Assembly: GCF_025486315.1 (NCBI RefSeq) | Contig: NZ_JAOOPY010000003.1 | Location: 248,001-312,000 of the forward strand | Source of the DNA: Variovorax sp. N23 | Lineage (GTDB): Bacteria > Pseudomonadota > Gammaproteobacteria > Burkholderiales > Burkholderiaceae_C | DNA: 64,000 nt | Direction of reading: 5' to 3' | Shown here: positions 49,733 to 57,620 of the stretch, one piece after another | Numbering within the stretch: the first letter of the stretch is position 1 | Layout: each line of letters begins with the position of its first letter | The notes under the pieces: model-generated | The model's database searches: none | What the model saw: the letters and a program-made list of their open reading frames with translations, nothing else | Told to the model about the DNA's origin: nothing | Translations under genes and position numbers: made by a program

Positions 49733-50295
49733 TGCGCCGGCCGGTTTCGCCGAGCCGGGCCCGGGGCTTCACGCTCGTCGAACTGATGGTGGTCGTCACC
49801 CTCGTGGCCGTGCTGAGCGCCATCGCAGTGCCCGGTTTCCGCGACCTGCTGCTGAACCAACGCCTGGCCGCCAGCACCAGCGAGTTCGTCGCGGCGCTGA
49901 GCCTGGCGCGCACGGAGGCGCTCAAGCGCGCGCAGACGGTCACGCTCACGCCGCTCACGCCGCTGACGCCCAAGACCAAGAAGGATTGGAACAGCGGTTG
50001 GGAAGTCAAAACCGCTGTCGGCGGCGTCGCGACCACGCTGCGCGCCTTCGAGGCCCTGCCCGCCGGCGTGACGGTGGACACCGGGCTGGGCAACGCCTTC
50101 AATGGCAAGCTCAGCTACGACGCCAACGGTTTTTCCAGGAACGGCGACGCTTACCAGATGGGCTGCGTCGCGCTCAAGGCCGAAACCGGGCGCCGCAGCG
50201 CCGTGGTGGTGTCGGCCTCCGGCCGGCCCAAGGTCTGCGACCCGGACAGGAAAGGCGACTGCGGCTCCGGCCAGTGCAATGCCGCCGGAAATTGA
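49729..50295 (+). CDS. fimT: GspH/FimT-family pseudopilin
   Basis: A 188-aa prepilin with RGFTLVELMVVVTLVAVLSAIAVPGFRDL and the GspH-type features QRLAASTSEFVAALSLARTEALKR. In many relatives fimT opens this operon; here it is last. The ATG at 49729 overlaps the pilE stop (ATGA), with AAGG 8 nt upstream; GTG 49720 is an alternative. Confidence 0.88.
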   Translation: MMRRPVSPSRARGFTLVELMVVVTLVAVLSAIAVPGFRDLLLNQRLAASTSEFVAALSLARTEALKRAQTVTLTPLTPLTPKTKKDWNSGWEVKTAVGGVATTLRAFEALPAGVTVDTGLGNAFNGKLSYDANGFSRNGDAYQMGCVALKAETGRRSAVVVSASGRPKVCDPDRKGDCGSGQCNAAGN

Positions 50296-50320
50296 GTCAC
50301 GCCGAAGCGGGCTCAGCTTC

Positions 50321-50764
50321 TCAGATGTCCCGCAGCAACTGCCTGAACTCGTCCACGTCCTCGAAGCTGCGGTACACCGAGGCGAAGCGCACATAGGCGA
50401 CCTTGTCCAGCTTCTTCAGCTCCCGCATGACGAGTTCGCCGACCTTGGTCGACTCGATCTCGCGCAGGCCGCTGGACAGCAGCTTCTGCTCGATGCGAAA
50501 GAGGGCGCCGTCGATCTGCTCGATGCTGACCGGCCGCTTGCGCAGTGCCAGCATCATCGAGGCGCGGACCTTGGTCGAGTCGAAGTCCGCGCGGCTGCCG
50601 TCTTTCTTCACGACGACCGGAAAATTGACGTCCGGTCGCTCGTAGGTGGTGAAGCGCTTGTCGCAGTCGCCGCACTGGCGGCGGCGGCGGACGAAGTCGC
50701 CGTCCTCCGACACGCGGGTCTCGACGACCTGCGTTTCGGCGTGACCGCAGAAAGGGCACTTCAT
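50321..50764 (-). CDS. nrdR: Ribonucleotide reductase regulator NrdR
   Basis: A 147-aa repressor: the N-terminal zinc ribbon (MKCPFCGH and [13 protein letters not shown]) and an ATP-cone (about 49-137, [23 protein letters not shown]). It represses ribonucleotide reductase genes according to ATP/dATP. It lies 18 bp after glyA, a conserved pair. Confidence 0.96.
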   Translation of the reverse strand: MKCPFCGHAETQVVETRVSEDGDFVRRRRQCGDCDKRFTTYERPDVNFPVVVKKDGSRADFDSTKVRASMMLALRKRPVSIEQIDGALFRIEQKLLSSGLREIESTKVGELVMRELKKLDKVAYVRFASVYRSFEDVDEFRQLLRDI

Positions 50765-50782
50765 GCGGTCAGACCTTCGTGA

Positions 50783-52027
50783 TCAGCGGTAGACCGGGAA
50801 GCGGCTGGTCAGCGCGTGCACCTTGGCGCGCACGGCCTCGATGTTCGCCGCGTCGCGCGGGTTGTCCAGCACGTCGGCCACCAGGTTGGCCGTCAGGCGC
50901 GCTTCCTCGTCCTTGAAACCGCGCGTGGTCATGGCCGGCGTGCCGATGCGCACGCCGCTGGTGACCATCGGCTTTTCCGGGTCGTTGGGGATGGCGTTCT
51001 TGTTGATCGTCATGTGCGCACTGCCCAGCACCGCTTCGGCTTCCTTGCCGGTGATGCCCTTGGGGCGCAGATCGACCAGCATGACGTGGCTTTCGGTGCG
51101 CCCGCTCACGATGCGCAGGCCGCGCTGCGTCAGCGTCTCGGCCACGATCTGCGCGTTCTTCACGACCTGCTGCTGGTACGCCTTGAACTCCGGCGCCATC
51201 GCTTCCTTGAAGGCCACGGCCTTGGCCGCGATGACGTGCATCAGCGGGCCGCCCTGCAGGCCGGGGAAGATCGCACTGTTGATCGCCTTCTCGTGCTGCG
51301 ACTTCATCAGGATGATGCCGCCGCGCGGGCCGCGCAGGCTCTTGTGCGTCGTGGAGGTCACCACGTCCGCATGGGGGACCGGGTTCGGGTACACGCCTGC
51401 TGCGACCAGGCCGGCGTAGTGGGCGATGTCGACCATGAAGATCGCGCCGACGTCCTTGGCCACCTTGGCGAAGCGCTCGAAGTCGATGCGCAGCGAATAG
51501 GCCGAGGCGCCCGCGATGATCAGCTTGGGCATCGATTCGTGCGCCTTGCGCTCCATCGCGTCGTAGTCGATGGCTTCGTTGGCGTCGAGGCCATAGCTCA
51601 CCACGTTGAACCACTTGCCGCTCATGTTGAGCGGCATCCCGTGCGTGAGGTGGCCGCCTTCGGCCAGGCTCATGCCCATGATGGTGTCGCCGGGCTTCAG
51701 GAAGGCGAGCATGACGGCTTCGTTGGCCGAGGCGCCGCAATGCGGCTGCACGTTGGCGGCGTCGGCGCCGAAGATCTGCTTGACGCGGTCGATCGCCAGT
51801 TGCTCGGCGATGTCGACGAATTCGCAGCCGCCGTAGTAGCGCTTGCCGGGGTAGCCCTCGGCGTACTTGTTGGTGAGCTGCGAGCCCTGGGCCTGCATGA
51901 CCGCGGGCGAGGCGTAGTTTTCGCTCGCGATCAGCTCGATGTGGTGTTCCTGGCGGGCGTTCTCGGCCTGGATGGCGGCCCAGAGTTCGGGGTCGGTCTG
52001 TTCGACCAGGATGTCGCGGTGGTACAT
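50783..52027 (-). CDS. glyA: Serine hydroxymethyltransferase
   Basis: A 414-aa PLP enzyme interconverting serine and glycine with tetrahydrofolate. The Lys region is [33 protein letters not shown] is the folate/PLP contact. AAAGGA precedes the ATG at 52027. The gene region upstream (52028-52239) holds no further gene, and no riboswitch was recognised. Confidence 0.97.
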   Translation of the reverse strand: MYHRDILVEQTDPELWAAIQAENARQEHHIELIASENYASPAVMQAQGSQLTNKYAEGYPGKRYYGGCEFVDIAEQLAIDRVKQIFGADAANVQPHCGASANEAVMLAFLKPGDTIMGMSLAEGGHLTHGMPLNMSGKWFNVVSYGLDANEAIDYDAMERKAHESMPKLIIAGASAYSLRIDFERFAKVAKDVGAIFMVDIAHYAGLVAAGVYPNPVPHADVVTSTTHKSLRGPRGGIILMKSQHEKAINSAIFPGLQGGPLMHVIAAKAVAFKEAMAPEFKAYQQQVVKNAQIVAETLTQRGLRIVSGRTESHVMLVDLRPKGITGKEAEAVLGSAHMTINKNAIPNDPEKPMVTSGVRIGTPAMTTRGFKDEEARLTANLVADVLDNPRDAANIEAVRAKVHALTSRFPVYR

Positions 52028-52239
52028 GGCAGTCCTTTGAAGACGGTGGTCCTTGTTCTTCAATCAAACAAGGGCTGCCCAGGCGAACGGCTGATCGCCC
52101 GGTGATGGCCGGGCGGTACGCTTCCCAGTGGTAGTCCACGTCAGCGCCGTCGGCCCCGAAAGGGCGCGGCGCCTATCGCCAGTCGCGTACCCGGCGAGTG
52201 TAGCCGAGGGCCCATGCCCCCGGCCATGCGCAGGGTCGC

Positions 52240-53103
52240 TCAGGAGTCTGCGAGGAGCAAGGCCACCTTCTGCGGCGGCGCCACGGTCGTCCCGTCGGGC
52301 TTGGCCGGTGCGAGCACCGGAATCGGCTGGCTCTGCGGCGCCTGTGCGCGCAAGGCCGGCGCAGGCGGGGCGGCGACCGACGGTGCCTTGCCGTTCGCGA
52401 CTTGAACCAGGCGCGCATGTTCGGCCATCACCTTGGCCGCATACCCGCCGTCGTCGTCGAGGTTGGCGGCGCCCACGTAGTAGCGCAGGCCGGCTTCGAG
52501 CGAGCCGGCGCGGGCGATGCATTCCTGCAGCACCTTGACGCCCACGCGCATGTTCGTCACCGGGTCGAAGGCGGTGAGCGAGCCGCCCGCGCTTTCGTAC
52601 TTGTCCTCGTGGATGCGGGTCATGACCTGCATCAGGCCCTGGGCGCCCACATGACTCTGGGCGAAGGGGTTGAAGCTCGACTCCACCGCCATGATCGCGA
52701 GGATCAGCGTCGGGTCGAGCTTGGTGCGCTTGCCCAGTCCGTAGGCTTCGGCCACCAGTACGCTCAGGGGCTCGGCCGCCACCCGGTACTTCTTGCTGAG
52801 CCAGTAAGCCACCGCGGCCTGCTGTTTCGGCAGGTCGAGCGGGCTCGCGGCCGTCGTGCGGTCGATGGCGGTGGGCTCCAGCGCCGTGGCTTCGGGCGCG
52901 GGCTTGCGCGATTCGAGCCAGGTGGCGAGTTGCGCTTCACCGGTGGCACGCAGGTCCGGGCGTGCGGCCAGGGCCAGCACGACGAACACGGTGGCCAGCC
53001 CGAGCAGGGCGAAGCCGTTGTGCGTGATTTCAAAAAAGCCGTCGACCACATCGGAACCGAATGTCCGTAGCCCGCGGGCTGTGGTCTCCAACGTCTTGTT
53101 CAT
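52240..53103 (-). CDS. Membrane-anchored lytic transglycosylase
   Basis: A 287-aa protein with one N-terminal helix (about 30-48, ALLGLATVFVVLALAA) and an SLT domain (about 110-235). The catalytic Glu is in ILAIMAVESSFNPFA, followed by GLMQVM and the AGLRYYVGAANL motif. It cleaves peptidoglycan to 1,6-anhydromuropeptides. AGAAAGGAAG precedes the ATG. It has an unusually long leader from a strong promoter near 53300. Confidence 0.9.
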   Translation of the reverse strand: MNKTLETTARGLRTFGSDVVDGFFEITHNGFALLGLATVFVVLALAARPDLRATGEAQLATWLESRKPAPEATALEPTAIDRTTAASPLDLPKQQAAVAYWLSKKYRVAAEPLSVLVAEAYGLGKRTKLDPTLILAIMAVESSFNPFAQSHVGAQGLMQVMTRIHEDKYESAGGSLTAFDPVTNMRVGVKVLQECIARAGSLEAGLRYYVGAANLDDDGGYAAKVMAEHARLVQVANGKAPSVAAPPAPALRAQAPQSQPIPVLAPAKPDGTTVAPPQKVALLLADS

Positions 53104-53174
53104 CGCTCTTCCTTTCTGTGCGGCGTCTGAAGCTCACGCCGGAGGGCGAGAGGTCGGACGACAGCGCTTGGATT

Positions 53175-53213
53175 GGTACGTACCAGGTCAGCGCGAGAAG
53201 GAGGGGCGCTGAC
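53175..53213 (-). promoter_or_regulatory. Palindrome and CCUCC-loop hairpin in transglycosylase leader
   Basis: GTCAGCGC and GCGCTGAC (53187-53194 and 53206-53213) form a perfect 8-bp stem. On the minus-strand RNA the 11-nt loop reads CCCTCCTTCTC, an exposed anti-Shine-Dalgarno-like sequence. A 10-bp palindrome, GGTACGTACC (53175-53184), abuts it. The pair lies in the predicted 5' leader about 70 nt before the start codon. Confidence 0.5.
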
Positions 53214-53291
53214 AACATGGTGAGGCCGAAAGTATTCGGCGGCGGATCGGGACGGCCCGGGGGGAGAGGTAGTGAGAACCGGGCGAGGCGG

Positions 53292-53320
53292 ATTCTAGGA
53301 GCGCCCAAATACACGGTCAA
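53292..53320 (-). promoter_or_regulatory. Sigma-70 promoter of the transglycosylase gene
   Basis: On the minus strand TTGACC (53320-53315), a 17-bp spacer and TAGAAT (53297-53292) match the consensus well. The predicted start near 53285 gives a leader of about 180 nt. Confidence 0.7.
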
Positions 53321-53410
53321 GCATAAGGATGTTGTTCGATATGTTAATAAAAGCGAAAAGGCCGGTCGTCTTTGGGGTATCGGGCCGCGCATGTCGATGG
53401 GCAATCTGTC

Positions 53411-53655
53411 TTGCAGCCTTCGCTCGAAAGGTCTAAGCTGGCACGGTCCGATCTCGTCGGGCATGTACCGAAGTCCAGCGGTTCGAGAAGCGATTCGAGA
53501 ACCCCGCGACGGAGGCCAATCGGTGGCAATCTCTTGCTGCCAGCGCGGGCGGAACGATCCACTTCTGCTCGAGCGAAAAGATGGCATGGGCCTCGCGCCC
53601 GTCATCGAGCCCGGCGGCAAGACTTCAGGTCGAACCGCCGGGCTTTCTCATTTTT
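53411..53655 (+). ncRNA. Possible small RNA ending in an intrinsic terminator
   Basis: In the 637-bp gap between the transglycosylase and DUF748 genes, TTGCAG (53411-53416) and TAAGCT (53434-53439) have a 17-bp spacer and could form a plus-strand promoter. About 165 nt later the strong hairpin at 53609-53643 is followed by a T-rich run. No good open frame lies between. A transcript of roughly 200 nt is possible; I do not recognise a known RNA family. It could instead be a leader attenuator of the downstream gene. Confidence 0.3.
53609..53655 (+). terminator. Rho-independent terminator, plus strand
   Basis: GCCCGGCGG (53609-53617) pairs with CCGCCGGGC (53635-53643), with an inner GAC/GTC pair, followed by TTTCTCATTTTT. 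It lies about 85 bp upstream of the DUF748 gene and has no gene directly before it on this strand. Confidence 0.75.
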
Positions 53656-53740
53656 GCGCCCGTCGCGGCAAACTTCTCGATGCGGGGCGTTCGCTCGGAA
53701 GCAGGGCTTCGACCCCCTCCATTTGCGGCACACTCGCGCG

Positions 53741-56700
53741 ATGAATGTCGCATCGTTGAAGAAGAACAAGTGGTTGCGTCGCGGAGGCGTCGCGGTGGTG
53801 GTGCTGTTGGCCATCTGGGCGCTGGCCTGGCTGGCTGTGCCGCCGCTGGCGAAGAGCCAGCTGCAGAAGATCGCGACGGAGAAACTCGGCCGCCAGGTCA
53901 CGGTCGGTGCCGTCGACTTCAAGCCGTGGTCGCTCGAACTGACGCTGACGGATCTGCGCATCGCCGCCGTCGACGGCGGCCCGCCCCAACTGGCCATCCG
54001 CCGCCTGTACGCCGATGCGGAACTGCAGTCCTTGCTTCGCCTGGCACCGGTGATCGACGCGGTGAGCGTCGAAGGCCCGGCCGTCCGCCTGACGCATCTG
54101 GCCGATGGCAAGTACGACATCGACGACGTCCTGGCCAAGCTCGCGAGCCCGGCGGATGCGCCCAAGTCCGACCCCGCGCGCTTTGCGGTCTACAACATCA
54201 GCGTGACCGATGGATCGGTGGATTTCGACGACCAGACGGTCGGCCGCAAGCATGTACTGCGCGACTTGGTGCTCAAGGTGCCGTTCCTCAGCAACCTGGA
54301 TTCGAAACGCGAGGTCACGACCGAGCCCAAGCTGGCCTTCACGCTCAACGGCAGCGCCTTCGATTCGGCCGCCTTCACCACGCCTTTCGCCGCCAACCGC
54401 AAGACCGATGCGCAACTGAGCTTCAAGGGGCTCGACCTCGCGCCCTACCTGGGCTACATCCCGGCGGGCCTGCCGGTGCAGGTCAAGGCCGGTCTGCTGG
54501 ACGCCGACCTCAAGATCGACTTCGAGCAGGCCGCCACGACCGGGCTCAAGATCACCGGCACGGTCGCGGCGCATCAGACCCAGGTGGCGGACGCGAAGGG
54601 ACGCGACCTGCTCGGCTTCGACGCACTGAAGGTCGCGCTGGTGGACGTGCGGCCGCTCGATGGCGTGATTCACCTGGGCGAAGTGGAACTGGCCTCGCCG
54701 CAGCTCGTCGTGGCACGCGATGCAGGTGGCCAGCTGAATCTGCTGGCCACCGATCCGGCCACCGGCGCGACACAGAAGGTCGCGGCGCCCCGGGCACCGG
54801 CCAGCGCAGCGGCTGCACCGGCAGAGAAGAAGCCGATGCAGATCGTGGTCGACAAGGTCGTGCTGAGCGGCGGCCGCGTCGGCTGGCGCGACGCAACCAC
54901 CGCGCCGGCCGCGGCGGTCGACATGACCGAACTCGCCGTCGAGGCGAACGGCATCGCCTGGCCCATGGACAAGCCCGCGCGTTTCACCGGCTCGACCCGG
55001 GTGGGGGGCGCCGGACTCAAGTTCCAGGGCGAGGCGACCGACAAGGTGGCGAGCGTGCAGACCGAGCTCGACGCGCTGCCACTGTCGCTCGCGGCGCCGT
55101 ATCTCGCGCAGAGCCTGGAACCCACGCTGGACGGCAAGCTCAGCGGGCAGATCGACGTGGCCTGGAACGCGCCCGACCTCAGGTTCAAGGCGCGCCGCCT
55201 GGCGGCCGACGGCCTGGCGCTGACCCAGGGCAAGACGGCCCTGGCGAGCGTTGGCCGCTTCGAGCTGGTCGATGCCGAGGTCGACATGACGCAGCACACG
55301 CTGGCCATCGCCTCGTTCACCGCGACGAGCCCCAAGGTCCGCATCGAGCGCGACAACGAGAAGCACTGGATGTTCGAGCGCTGGCTCAAGGCGCCGTCCG
55401 GCGCTTCGGACCAGGCTGTGGCCAAGGCCGCCGCACCCAAGTCGGCCGAGGCCGCGGCGTCGGCGGCCGCGGGCAAGAACACCAAGCCCTGGCGTCTGAG
55501 CATCGCCTCGCTGGCGGTGGACGGCGGCACGGTGTCCTATGCCGACAAGGCCAGCGGCACGCCGGTCGCGGTCGAGGTCACCGCGCTCAAGCTCAACGCC
55601 CAGAAGATCACGCCCGACACCGCGACGGTGTCGCCGGTGCAGTTGTCGGGCCGCATCGCCGCCGGCCGCGCCGAGCCCGGCAAGTTCGACTACAAGGGTC
55701 AGATCGTGCTCAAGCCCCTGTCGGCCGAAGGCCGGCTCGAGGTGGAGGCCTTCCCGGCGCACGCCTTCAAGGCCTATTACGGCGACGTGCTCAACATCGA
55801 CATCCGCCGCGCCTTCGCCAGCTACCGCGGCACCGTCCGCTATGAGGCGCTGCCGGCAGGCCTGAGCCTGAAGCTGGCCGGCGACACGGCCATCGAGGGT
55901 TTCCGCGCCAACAGCGCATCGCTCACCCAGTCCCAATCGCCGGGCCTGGAGCGCGCCAACAACCAGTTGCTCAGCTGGAAGGCGCTCAGTCTGCGGGGCA
56001 TGCAGGTCGCCATGGTGCCGCGCGCACCGCTGACGGTCGATGTGCGCGAAACCACGCTCACCGATTTTTTCGCCCGTGTCATCGTCGACCCGACGGGTCG
56101 GCTCAACCTGCAGAACCTCACGAAGAAGTCGCAGCAGGAGGCCGATGCGGCTGCGGCGGCAGCACCCGAAACCCGTACGCGGCGCAACCTGGGTGGCGGC
56201 ACCACGACGGCGGTCAAGGCCCCGACGGCGGGCGCCCCCACGGTCCCTGCCGAGGCGATGGTCGGCGGGGCGCCCGCACCCACGCGTCCCGCGCCAGCGG
56301 CCACAGCGGCCGCCGGCGACACGGGCGGGCCGGCGCCGGTGATCCGCTTCGGCCCGATGAGCATGGTCAACGGCAAGATCGACTTCACCGACCTGTTCGT
56401 CAAGCCGAACTATTCGGCCGATCTGAGCGAGCTCACCGGCAAGCTCAGCGCCTTCGCGTCCGACAAGCCCGGGATGGCGGACCTCGAGCTGCGGGGCAAG
56501 GCGCAGCAGACGGCCGCGCTCGACATCTCGGGCAAGATCAATCCGCTTGCGAAGCCGCTCGAACTCGACATCACCGCCAAGATGCGCGACCTCGACCTGG
56601 CGCCGCTCACGCCCTACGCGGTGCGCTACGCCGGCCACGGCATCGAGCGCGGCAAGCTGAGCATGGACGTCAACTACAAGATCTCGCCCGACGGCCGCCT

Positions 56701-57523
56701 GGCGGCGACCAACAAGCTGGTGCTCAACCAGTTGCAGTTCGGCGAGGAAGTGCAGGGCGCGCCCAACAGCCTGCCGGTGAAGCTCGCCGTGGCGCTGCTG
56801 GCCGACCGCAATGGCGTGATCGACGTCGATCTGCCGATCAGCGGCTCCCTCAACGACCCGCAGTTCAGCATCGGCTCGCTGATCTTCCGGGCCATCGGCA
56901 ACCTGATTCTGAAGGCGGTGACCGCACCGTTCAGCCTGCTGACGGGCGGTTTCGGCGGCGGTGGTGCGGGCGAGGCGAGTGCGATCGCCTTCGAGCCCGG
57001 CAGTGCCGTGCTGTCCGCTGGCGCGAAAGAAAGCCTCGACAAGGTGGCGCAGGCCCTGACCGACCGCCCGGCGCTGCAACTCACCGTGGTGGGCACCGCC
57101 AGCCTGGAGAAGGAACGCGAGGCCGCCAAGCGCCAACGCCTGCGCCAGTTGCTGCTGTCCGAAAAGCGCCGCACCGCCGCGCGCGCCGGCCAGAACGCCG
57201 CCGAGATCACCGCGGTCACCGACGCCGAATACCCCGGGTTGCTCACCGCCGTCTACAAACGCGCAGACATCCCCAAGCCGCGCAACCTGATCGGGCTCGC
57301 CAAGGACCTGCCCCAGAAGGAGATGGAAGACCTGCTGCTGGCCACGCTCACCGTCGACGAGGAGTCGATCCGCCAGCTGGCCGTGGAGCGCGGCGCGGTG
57401 GTGCGCGACTACCTGCTGGCCCGGCAATTGCCGAGTGAGCGGCTCTTCCTCGGCGCGGTCCGCACGAACCCGTCCGGCAACGATTGGAAACCGGGTGCGG
57501 AACTGAATCTGGCCACCCGTTGA
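53741..57523 (+). CDS. DUF748-domain AsmA-like protein
   Basis: A 1260-aa protein with one N-terminal helix (about 14-33) followed by a large repetitive beta-rich periplasmic region of AsmA/DUF748 type (LGRQVTVGAVDFKPWSLELTL at the start). A Pro/Ala-rich insert lies at about 805-865. The last 200 residues start FEPGSAVLSAGAKESLDKVA, reminiscent of an OmpA-like tail but with a long insertion. AsmA-like proteins are implicated in phospholipid transport between membranes; the role here is inferred from the family. The ATG at 53741 is closely preceded by a CACACT hexamer, with no ribosome site. Confidence 0.85.
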   Translation: MNVASLKKNKWLRRGGVAVVVLLAIWALAWLAVPPLAKSQLQKIATEKLGRQVTVGAVDFKPWSLELTLTDLRIAAVDGGPPQLAIRRLYADAELQSLLRLAPVIDAVSVEGPAVRLTHLADGKYDIDDVLAKLASPADAPKSDPARFAVYNISVTDGSVDFDDQTVGRKHVLRDLVLKVPFLSNLDSKREVTTEPKLAFTLNGSAFDSAAFTTPFAANRKTDAQLSFKGLDLAPYLGYIPAGLPVQVKAGLLDADLKIDFEQAATTGLKITGTVAAHQTQVADAKGRDLLGFDALKVALVDVRPLDGVIHLGEVELASPQLVVARDAGGQLNLLATDPATGATQKVAAPRAPASAAAAPAEKKPMQIVVDKVVLSGGRVGWRDATTAPAAAVDMTELAVEANGIAWPMDKPARFTGSTRVGGAGLKFQGEATDKVASVQTELDALPLSLAAPYLAQSLEPTLDGKLSGQIDVAWNAPDLRFKARRLAADGLALTQGKTALASVGRFELVDAEVDMTQHTLAIASFTATSPKVRIERDNEKHWMFERWLKAPSGASDQAVAKAAAPKSAEAAASAAAGKNTKPWRLSIASLAVDGGTVSYADKASGTPVAVEVTALKLNAQKITPDTATVSPVQLSGRIAAGRAEPGKFDYKGQIVLKPLSAEGRLEVEAFPAHAFKAYYGDVLNIDIRRAFASYRGTVRYEALPAGLSLKLAGDTAIEGFRANSASLTQSQSPGLERANNQLLSWKALSLRGMQVAMVPRAPLTVDVRETTLTDFFARVIVDPTGRLNLQNLTKKSQQEADAAAAAAPETRTRRNLGGGTTTAVKAPTAGAPTVPAEAMVGGAPAPTRPAPAATAAAGDTGGPAPVIRFGPMSMVNGKIDFTDLFVKPNYSADLSELTGKLSAFASDKPGMADLELRGKAQQTAALDISGKINPLAKPLELDITAKMRDLDLAPLTPYAVRYAGHGIERGKLSMDVNYKISPDGRLAATNKLVLNQLQFGEEVQGAPNSLPVKLAVALLADRNGVIDVDLPISGSLNDPQFSIGSLIFRAIGNLILKAVTAPFSLLTGGFGGGGAGEASAIAFEPGSAVLSAGAKESLDKVAQALTDRPALQLTVVGTASLEKEREAAKRQRLRQLLLSEKRRTAARAGQNAAEITAVTDAEYPGLLTAVYKRADIPKPRNLIGLAKDLPQKEMEDLLLATLTVDEESIRQLAVERGAVVRDYLLARQLPSERLFLGAVRTNPSGNDWKPGAELNLATR

Positions 57524-57558
57524 ACGGAACACGCGCCGGTCGGTGAAAATGGCGGGGT

Positions 57559-57590
57559 GCGCCGGCTTTTTGCCGGCGCCCTCGCTTTTC
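57559..57590 (+). terminator. Hairpin between DUF748 and DUF349 genes
   Basis: A perfect 8-bp stem GCGCCGGC-TTTTT-GCCGGCGC (57559-57579) is followed by CCTCGCTTTTC. It may terminate the DUF748 transcript or form the 5' end of the next mRNA, as a GAAAAT -10-like hexamer ends 8 nt before it. Its presence argues against starting the DUF349 protein at 57543. Confidence 0.6.
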
Positions 57591-57620
57591 TCATCTTTCT
57601 CCGACAACGACCTGCGCGCA

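Noticed and set aside
53030..53620. 196-codon minus-strand frame in the intergenic region
   Set aside because: Overlaps the transglycosylase start, has no ribosome site and no recognisable domain; base use is unlike coding neighbours.
53446..53655. 6S or 4.5S RNA assignment for the intergenic transcript
   Set aside because: Neither the consensus hairpin structure nor the conserved motifs of these RNAs are visible.
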